A stretch of 64,000 nucleotides of DNA, from positions 19,970 to 83,969 of the forward strand of contig NZ_VZZJ01000015.1 in assembly GCF_008806345.1 (NCBI RefSeq), written 5' to 3'. The stretch's first letter is position 1. Every line of letters starts with the position of its first letter. Of this stretch, positions 59,148-64,000 are shown one piece after another. The notes beneath the pieces are model-generated. The model was given only the letters and a program-made list of their open reading frames with translations, made no database searches and was not told the DNA's origin. Position numbers and translations under genes: made by a program. The stretch comes from Methylobacterium planeticum (GTDB taxonomy: Bacteria; Pseudomonadota; Alphaproteobacteria; Rhizobiales; Beijerinckiaceae).

Positions 59148-60359
59148 TCAGAACAGGCTCAGCTGCTGCGCCGGCTCGGCGAGGCGGGCGCGCAGGTCGA
59201 GGCGGTCGGTGAGCCCGGTCGGCCGGTGATCGGCGGCGATCAGGAAGGGCCGGGCGCGCTTCAGGCCCGAGGAGAGCCGCGCCACGTCGTCGAGGCGCAG
59301 GCTGGTGTGGCGGCGCGCCCTGACGATCTTGTCGACGGCGCGCGCGCCGAGCCCGGGCACCCGCAGCAGCATCTCCCGGTCGGCCCGGTTCACGTCGACG
59401 GGGAAGCGGTGCCGGTTCTTCAGGGCCCAGGCGAGCTTCGGGTCGACGTCGAGGGCGAACATGCCGTCCTCGGTCGCCTCCGCCACGTCGTCGGGGGTGA
59501 AGTCGTAGTAGCGCAGCAGCCAATCCGCCTGGTACAGCCGGTGCTCCCGCTGGAGCGGCGGGGCCTTCAGGGGCAGGATGGTCGAGCCGTCCGGGATCGG
59601 GCTGAAGGCCGAGTAATAGACCCGCTTGAGCCCGAAGCTGCCGTAGAGATGCGCGCTCTTGCGGATCAGGGCCTCGTCGGAGGTCGCGTCCGCCCCGACG
59701 ATCACCTGCGTGGACTGCCCGGCCGGGGAGAAGCGGCGGTGCTCCGCCTTGGCCTCGGCGATGCGGCTGCCGATCTGCGCCATCGCCCCCTGGATCGAGG
59801 CGCCGTCCTTCTCGGGCGCGAGCCGCTCCAGGCTCGCCTCGGTGGGCAATTCGAGGTTGATCGAGAGACGGTCGGCGTAAAGCCCCGCCTCCTCGATCAG
59901 CCAGGGGCTCGCCTCGGGAATCGACTTCAGGTGGATGTAGCCGCGGAAGCCATGGTCGCGCCGCAGGGACTTCGCCACCCGGGTCAGCAGCTCCATGGTG
60001 TGGTCCGGCGACTTGATGATCCCCGAGGAGAGGAACAGCCCCTCGATGTAGTTGCGCTTGTAGAACTCGACCGTGAGGGTCACGACCTCCTCGACCGAGA
60101 ACTTCGCCCGCCGCACGTTCGAGGAGCGGCGGTTGACGCAGTAGGCGCAGTCGAACAGGCAGTAATTCGTCAGCAGGATCTTCAGGAGCGAGATGCAGCG
60201 CCCGTCCGGCGTGTAGGCGTGGCAGATCCCGGCCCCCGTCGTCGAGCCGAGCCCATCCTTGCCGGCCGCGCGCTTCGGCGCCCCCGACGAGGAGCAGGAT
60301 GCATCGTACTTGGCGGCATCCGCGAGGATGCGCAGCTTCCTGGCCAGAATCTCGTCCAT
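59148..60359 (-). CDS. Radical SAM protein, putative DNA modification/repair (UdgX partner)
   Basis: 403 residues. The radical SAM CxxxCxxC is Cys67-Cys71-Cys74 in NYCLFDCAYCVNRRSSN, with IKLFLSSGIIKSPDHT-type features further on (GLFLSSGIIKSPDHTMELL). A C-terminal helix-hairpin-helix (REMLLRVPGLGARAVDKIVRARR) supports DNA binding. Together with UdgX it forms a conserved pair in many bacteria; the reaction is unknown. Its TGA lies 1 bp before the udgX ATG, so they are coupled. Confidence 0.9.
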   Translation of the reverse strand: MDEILARKLRILADAAKYDASCSSSGAPKRAAGKDGLGSTTGAGICHAYTPDGRCISLLKILLTNYCLFDCAYCVNRRSSNVRRAKFSVEEVVTLTVEFYKRNYIEGLFLSSGIIKSPDHTMELLTRVAKSLRRDHGFRGYIHLKSIPEASPWLIEEAGLYADRLSINLELPTEASLERLAPEKDGASIQGAMAQIGSRIAEAKAEHRRFSPAGQSTQVIVGADATSDEALIRKSAHLYGSFGLKRVYYSAFSPIPDGSTILPLKAPPLQREHRLYQADWLLRYYDFTPDDVAEATEDGMFALDVDPKLAWALKNRHRFPVDVNRADREMLLRVPGLGARAVDKIVRARRHTSLRLDDVARLSSGLKRARPFLIAADHRPTGLTDRLDLRARLAEPAQQLSLF

Positions 60360-60787
60360 CCGGGGAAGATGCCGTCCGTTCGCGGTTTGTTCAAGGTCGT
60401 CCCACGCGCCCTCCCGCGCCCTGGCGCCGCACCCGGCTCGGGGTGAAGCCGTGGTTGCCGGACCCGGCGCGGGAGGCGCGCCGCCGTCCGGAGTGAGTCG
60501 TGGTCCCGTGATGGCGCGGGTGTCGCGACGCGCCCCCTCTCCCGAGCAAGAGAGGGTTGGGGTGAGGGATGCGGGCTCTCCGGAGAGGCCACACCCCTCA
60601 CCCGGTCGGCTGGCGCCGACTCGACCTCTCCCGGACGGGAGAGGTGGGGCGCACCGTCGTCCGCGCCACGCCACGCAGCTGGATCTGGCACGGTCACCGC
60701 GCCGGGCCCCCTCTCCCGAGCGGGAGAGGGGGAGCACTCGGCCGGCGGCGCGAACGAGACGCGCCGGTCGCGCCGCCGAGGGCCGCC
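60360..60787. other. 428-bp intergenic region containing repeat locus C
   Basis: Lies between the radical SAM start and the end of osmC. Apart from the repeat described separately, no gene is seen; a promoter for the radical SAM/UdgX pair should lie within it. Confidence 0.5.
60480..60735. repeat. Composite hairpin repeat locus C
   Basis: Order: a linker shared with locus A (ccgtccggagtgagtcgtgg, 60484-60503), hairpin 1 (60535-60556, with mismatches gagcaaga), hairpin 2 (arms ggtgaggg/ccctcacc), hairpin 3 (gtcggc/gccgac at 60605-60620, loop tggc), hairpin 4 (60625-60644) and hairpin 1 again (60709-60730). Confidence 0.88.
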
Positions 60788-61219
60788 TCAGCCCTGCTTC
60801 AGCGTGGCGTTGAGGGTGATCTCGGCGTTGAGGACCTTGGAGATCGGGCAGCCGGTCTCGGCGGCGTGGGCGAGTTCCTCGAACTTCGCCTGGTCGATGC
60901 CCGGGATCGTGGCCGTGAGGGTGAGGGCGGATTTCGTGACCTTGAAGCCGGCGCCGTCCTTCTCGAGGGTGACGACCGATTCCGTTGTCATCTCGGTGGC
61001 GGCGAGGCCCGCCTCCTGGAGCTGGAAGGCGAGCGCCATGGTGAAGCAGCCGGCATGGGCCGCCGCGATCAGCTCCTCGGGGTTGGTGCCGGGCTTGTCC
61101 TCGAAGCGGGTGTTGAAGCCGTAGGGCTGGTCCGAGAGCACGCCCGACTGCGTCGTGATCCGGCCCTTGCCCTCCTTGCCGTTGCCCTGCCAAACGGCGT
61201 GCGCCTTGCGGTTGATCAT
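60788..61219 (-). CDS. OsmC-family peroxiredoxin
   Basis: 143 residues. The two active-site cysteines are Cys58 in AHAGCFTMALAF and Cys124 in ETGCPISKVL, the OsmC arrangement. It would reduce organic hydroperoxides using dihydrolipoyl or thiol partners. ATG 61219 is preceded by AGGAC. It stands alone, next to repeat locus C. Confidence 0.9.
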   Translation of the reverse strand: MINRKAHAVWQGNGKEGKGRITTQSGVLSDQPYGFNTRFEDKPGTNPEELIAAAHAGCFTMALAFQLQEAGLAATEMTTESVVTLEKDGAGFKVTKSALTLTATIPGIDQAKFEELAHAAETGCPISKVLNAEITLNATLKQG

Positions 61220-61354
61220 GATCGTGTCCTGCCTCGCGGGGCTGCGCCGACGCGGATCTGCGCGGCCTCAGGCTCCTCGTCCACCCGAGGTGGGGCGGGG
61301 GGCGGCGAAATCCAGCGCCGGCGCCATCAGGGTGCGGTGTGCGGGCGGCGGGAC

Positions 61355-62014
61355 TCAGATCCCGCCCGTCCCCGCGCCGTCCTCGCCCCCGTCCCCTACT
61401 TCGTCCTCCGCTTCGGCCTCGGCCTCGATGGTGGCGCGGGCGAGGCCGTAGTGGAAGCCGGCCCGCGCCATGGCGGCGAGGTCCCGGTCGCGGTGCGCCG
61501 CGCGGGTGCCGGGCCGGCGGAAGGGTCCGAGGCGGCGGCGCCTGGCGTAGGCGCGGGCGGCCTGCGCCTCGACGGCCTCCGCCTCGCCCGCGGGGGCGGC
61601 CTCGCGCTCGGCCGCCTCGCGCTCGGCCTCCATGGCGGTGGCGATCGCCTCCCGGGAGACGCCCTTGGCGGCGAGCTTCGCCGCGGCGCCGCGGGCGGAG
61701 GCGCCGCGGCGGCGCAGGGTCGCGAGGCGGGCGGCGGTGAAGCGGGCGTCGTCCACGAGGCCGCCGCGCACCGCGCGCGCCACCACCGCCTCGATCATCG
61801 GTCCGAAGGCCTCGGCCGCCTCGCCCCGGGCGCGGGCGCGCTTCTCCACCCGCCGCCGCAGGGTCCGGCGCAGCATCTCGGTCGAGGCGCTGTAGCGCTC
61901 GAGATAATGCAGCGCGGCCCGTTCCAGCCAGGCGGCCGTGATCGGCGGTGTGGGTCTTGCCTCTGCGACATCGGGACCACGGCCCGGCCGCTCTGCAACA
62001 TTTCGCACGGACAT
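61355..62014 (-). CDS. recX: RecX regulatory protein
   Basis: 219 residues. Three-helix modules typical of RecX: ALHYLERYSASTEMLRRTLRRR, LVDDARFTAARLATLRRRGASARGAAAKLAAKGVS and AYARRRRLGPFRRPG, with an Ala/Glu-rich insert between the second and third. RecX limits RecA filaments. Start at the ATG 62014, 44 bp from the divergent TAXI gene. The C-terminus is an unusually long acidic tail (EAEAEAEDEVGDGGEDG). Confidence 0.88.
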   Translation of the reverse strand: MSVRNVAERPGRGPDVAEARPTPPITAAWLERAALHYLERYSASTEMLRRTLRRRVEKRARARGEAAEAFGPMIEAVVARAVRGGLVDDARFTAARLATLRRRGASARGAAAKLAAKGVSREAIATAMEAEREAAEREAAPAGEAEAVEAQAARAYARRRRLGPFRRPGTRAAHRDRDLAAMARAGFHYGLARATIEAEAEAEDEVGDGGEDGAGTGGI

Positions 62015-62058
62015 CGGTTCTTCACGATCTGGACAGGTTTACGCTCCATGAATCGCGG

Positions 62059-63588
62059 ATGGAAAGCACGCAACGCCGCAGGGGCGTCCAGAGTGGCGTC
62101 CATGGTGGCGTCCAGATTGGCGTCCATGGGGCCGCCGACCTCGACCGGGCCCGGAGCGGCAGCCGCCTGCCGTCCCCCCTGTTGAGACGCGAGTGGCTCC
62201 TCGTCCTGCTCGCCCTCGGGCTCGCCGCCACCGCGGCGGCCGTGGTCTACCTGTCCCGGCCCACCACCCTGACGGTGGCGGTCGGCCCCCGCGACGGGGC
62301 CGAGGCCACCCTGATCGAGGCCTATTCCAACGCGCTCGCCCGCGGGCGCGAGGACGTCCGCCTCCGGATCCTGCCCTTCGACGACGTGCGCGACAGCGCC
62401 GCGGCGCTCCAGCGCAACAAGGCCGACCTCGCGATCGTGCGGCCCGACGTCTACCTGCCGGAGAACGGCCTGACCCTGGCGATCCTGCACGACGAGGCCC
62501 TGGTCATCGTCGCCCCAGGCGCCGCCGAGATCGAGAGCTTCCCCGACCTCGCCCGCAGGCGCCTCGGCCTCGTGGTGCGCCACAGCGCCGACACCCCCTT
62601 CCTCAACAACCTCCTGGCCTTCTACGACCTCGCGGCCGAGGAGAACCAGGAGGGGGCCGAGCCCGGGCCGGGCCGGGTCGCCCTGGTGCCCCTCAAGCCC
62701 GCCGAGGTGACGGCGGCGATCGCCGAGAAGCGGGTCGACGCGGTCGCGGTCATCGCCAACCCCGCCTCCAAGGCCGCGACCGCGACCGTCCGGGCGGTGG
62801 AGATGGGCGCCCCCGACAGGAAGATCGGCTTCGTGGCGATCGCGGACGGCGAGGCGATCCTGACGCGCTTCCCCGAATTGCAGGCGGTGACGATCCCGGC
62901 CGGCACCTTCGGGGGCCGGCCGAAGCGCCCGGACGAGGAGGTCAAGACCGTCGGCGCCTCCTACCGGCTGATGGCCCGGGGCTCGGTCAGCCGCGTCGCG
63001 GTGGCCTCCGCCACCCAGCACCTGTTCGAGTGGCGCTCGAAGCTCGCGGCGGCCGCGCCCATCGCCAAGCTGATGAAGGCGCCGGATTTCGACACCACCG
63101 TGGCGGCGACCTCGGCCCGGCTGCCGAACCACCCCGGCGCGGTCGATTATTTCGAGCGCGAGCAGCAGACCTTCCTCGACCGCTACGAGGACTACATCTA
63201 CCTGTTCGCCTTCTTCGGCGGCACCATCGGCTCCGGCATCGCCTGGCTCGGCCAGCGCCTCGCGCGCAAGCGCCGCGAGCGCGTCGACGTCGTGCTCGAC
63301 CGGCTCCTCGACATCCTGCGCGAGGTCCGGGCCGCCACCACCAAGCCCGAGCTCGACGCCATCGCGGTGGAGACGGACGAGCTCGTCACCGACGTGGTGC
63401 GCCACGCCCGCGAGCGCACCATCGACAACCGCACGGTCAGCGCCCTGATCCTGGCGGTGGACGCGGTCCACGCCGCGATCAGCGACGCCCGCCGCCAGAT
63501 CGGCAACGCCGCCGAGCACGAGACCCGCGCCGGCGCCCGGGCCCGCACCGCGCGCCTCCTGGCGCTCAGCGTGCCGGCGGCGGAGTAG
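62059..63588 (+). CDS. Membrane-anchored TAXI-family solute-binding protein
   Basis: 509 residues. A repeat-derived N-terminus (GVQSGVHGGVQIGVHG) and one transmembrane helix (LLVLLALGLAATAAAVVYL) precede a TAXI-type binding domain (TLTVAVGPRDGAEATLIEAY, NKADLAIVRPDVYLP, LARRRLGLVVRHSADTPFLNN). A second hydrophobic helix (YLFAFFGGTIGSGIAWLGQ, about residue 380) leads to about 120 residues of cytoplasmic-looking coiled helices. No TRAP permease lies nearby. Such orphan TAXI proteins with C-terminal extension may act as receptors. Start ATG 62059. Confidence 0.85.
   Translation: MESTQRRRGVQSGVHGGVQIGVHGAADLDRARSGSRLPSPLLRREWLLVLLALGLAATAAAVVYLSRPTTLTVAVGPRDGAEATLIEAYSNALARGREDVRLRILPFDDVRDSAAALQRNKADLAIVRPDVYLPENGLTLAILHDEALVIVAPGAAEIESFPDLARRRLGLVVRHSADTPFLNNLLAFYDLAAEENQEGAEPGPGRVALVPLKPAEVTAAIAEKRVDAVAVIANPASKAATATVRAVEMGAPDRKIGFVAIADGEAILTRFPELQAVTIPAGTFGGRPKRPDEEVKTVGASYRLMARGSVSRVAVASATQHLFEWRSKLAAAAPIAKLMKAPDFDTTVAATSARLPNHPGAVDYFEREQQTFLDRYEDYIYLFAFFGGTIGSGIAWLGQRLARKRRERVDVVLDRLLDILREVRAATTKPELDAIAVETDELVTDVVRHARERTIDNRTVSALILAVDAVHAAISDARRQIGNAAEHETRAGARARTARLLALSVPAAE
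62083..62130 (+). repeat. Four-copy 12-bp tandem repeat at the TAXI gene start
   Basis: Units beginning ggcgtcca at 62083, 62095, 62107 and 62119, encoding GVQS/GVHG-type residues 9-24. The period keeps the frame. Confidence 0.9.
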
Positions 63589-64000
63589 CGGGCCCGGGCG
63601 GCCGCGCCGCCGGGATCGCCGCAACCGTCCCAGGCCGCGAAGGACGCGCCTCAGAGCACCCTACTCTCGACCCCGGACGGGCACGTGACGACGACCTCGG
63701 CGTCGACCCCGCGGGATCCGGCGCCGAGCCGATGCTGTCCCTGTGCGTCCCGCAGACCGGCTTCGGCTGCCCCGCGAACAAGCGGGGCGCGAAAAGACTT
63801 GACAAAAATCCTATTCTGTGCTTCCTATCCGTCGCCTGCCGCCCGTCTCGACGGGGGGCCCGTCCGGTGACCGACCGGGCGGGCCGGGGCGGCGGGGCGG
63901 TGCCCGCGTCGGTGGCTTCGGTCGCCATCGCCCCGGGCGGCGGCTCGACGCGACGCCGGCTCGGAGGGCGGCGGGAGACCGGGGAGGAAATGCCCCGCGC
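63589..64000. other. Terminal region with no firm gene
   Basis: 412 bp. A -35-like TTGACA lies at 63799-63804 with an AT-rich stretch after it. The last bases hold ggggagg followed by ATG at 63990 (MPR...), possibly the start of a gene that runs off the window, though the ribosome site is too close to be ideal. Confidence 0.35.
63799..63828 (+). promoter_or_regulatory. Candidate promoter at the right end
   Basis: TTGACA (consensus -35) is followed at 17-18 bp by a weak -10 (tcctat). It would transcribe rightward, toward the possible gene start at 63990. Confidence 0.4.

Noticed and set aside
63566..63928. A 120-residue minus-strand frame at the right end
   Set aside because: Pro/Arg-rich composition, no motif, and it overlaps the end of the TAXI gene.

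Overview
The window is high-GC DNA with the gene content of an alphaproteobacterium of the order Hyphomicrobiales, most like a Methylobacterium-type methylotroph. The grounds are a Fur-family Irr regulator beside fabA-fabB-fabI, a stand-alone HpcH/HpaI (malyl-CoA thioesterase-like) enzyme, a TAXI-type binding protein, UdgX, and the dispersed CTCTCCCG-type hairpin repeats. The genus is inferred from gene content; no rRNA or tRNA gene was recognised.

Layout. 1-2706: end of a cyclic-nucleotide-binding protein, a cupin and a D-2-hydroxyacid dehydrogenase (minus), then a secreted SH3-domain protein (plus) closed by a strong hairpin. 2731-7987: irr (minus), a small RMF-like protein, a DUF1275 membrane protein, then fabA, fabB, a 38-residue membrane ORF and fabI. 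8183-21013: a GH15 glucanase, an HD-GYP regulator, an Rrf2 regulator, lyase-dut, DUF429, Nudix, beta-carbonic anhydrase, a DUF4142 secreted protein, an acyltransferase, a universal stress protein, an HIT protein and nudC. 21404-29630: an OprB-type porin and a complete fructose phosphotransferase operon (fruB-fruK-fruA) with a divergent LacI-type regulator and a perfect operator. 29634-34056: an iron-type ABC importer (ATPase, binding protein, permease), with translated palindromic repeats in the permease. 34170-42192: an MFS carrier, priA, a decayed-looking higBA pair, small secreted proteins, and the Trm112/LonN/thioredoxin-TPR cluster. 42300-53524: glutathionyl-hydroquinone reductase-like GST, an AlgX-like SGNH protein, 2'-5' RNA ligase family, PAP2, a Tat-exported Gfo/Idh/MocA oxidoreductase, slyX-trhO, polA and a YihY-type membrane protein. 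53933-63588: a CPA2 antiporter, a soluble double-PAS chemoreceptor, a radical SAM/UdgX pair, OsmC, RecX and a membrane-anchored TAXI protein.

Links between genes. The fru operon plus the OprB porin could form an outer-to-inner membrane sugar route. Irr and the iron ABC importer point to iron control. PolA, PriA, RecX, UdgX and its radical SAM partner are DNA replication or repair functions.

Two non-coding patterns stand out. (1) A composite element made of four successive hairpins occurs at three loci. One hairpin keeps its stem while the stem sequence differs between loci, and at one locus a 159-bp tandem unit is read in frame through the 5' end of the iron permease gene. (2) About twenty short tandem duplications (periods 6 to 21 bp) lie at gene ends, several copying the start or stop codon. 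Those clearly inside coding sequence all have periods divisible by three.
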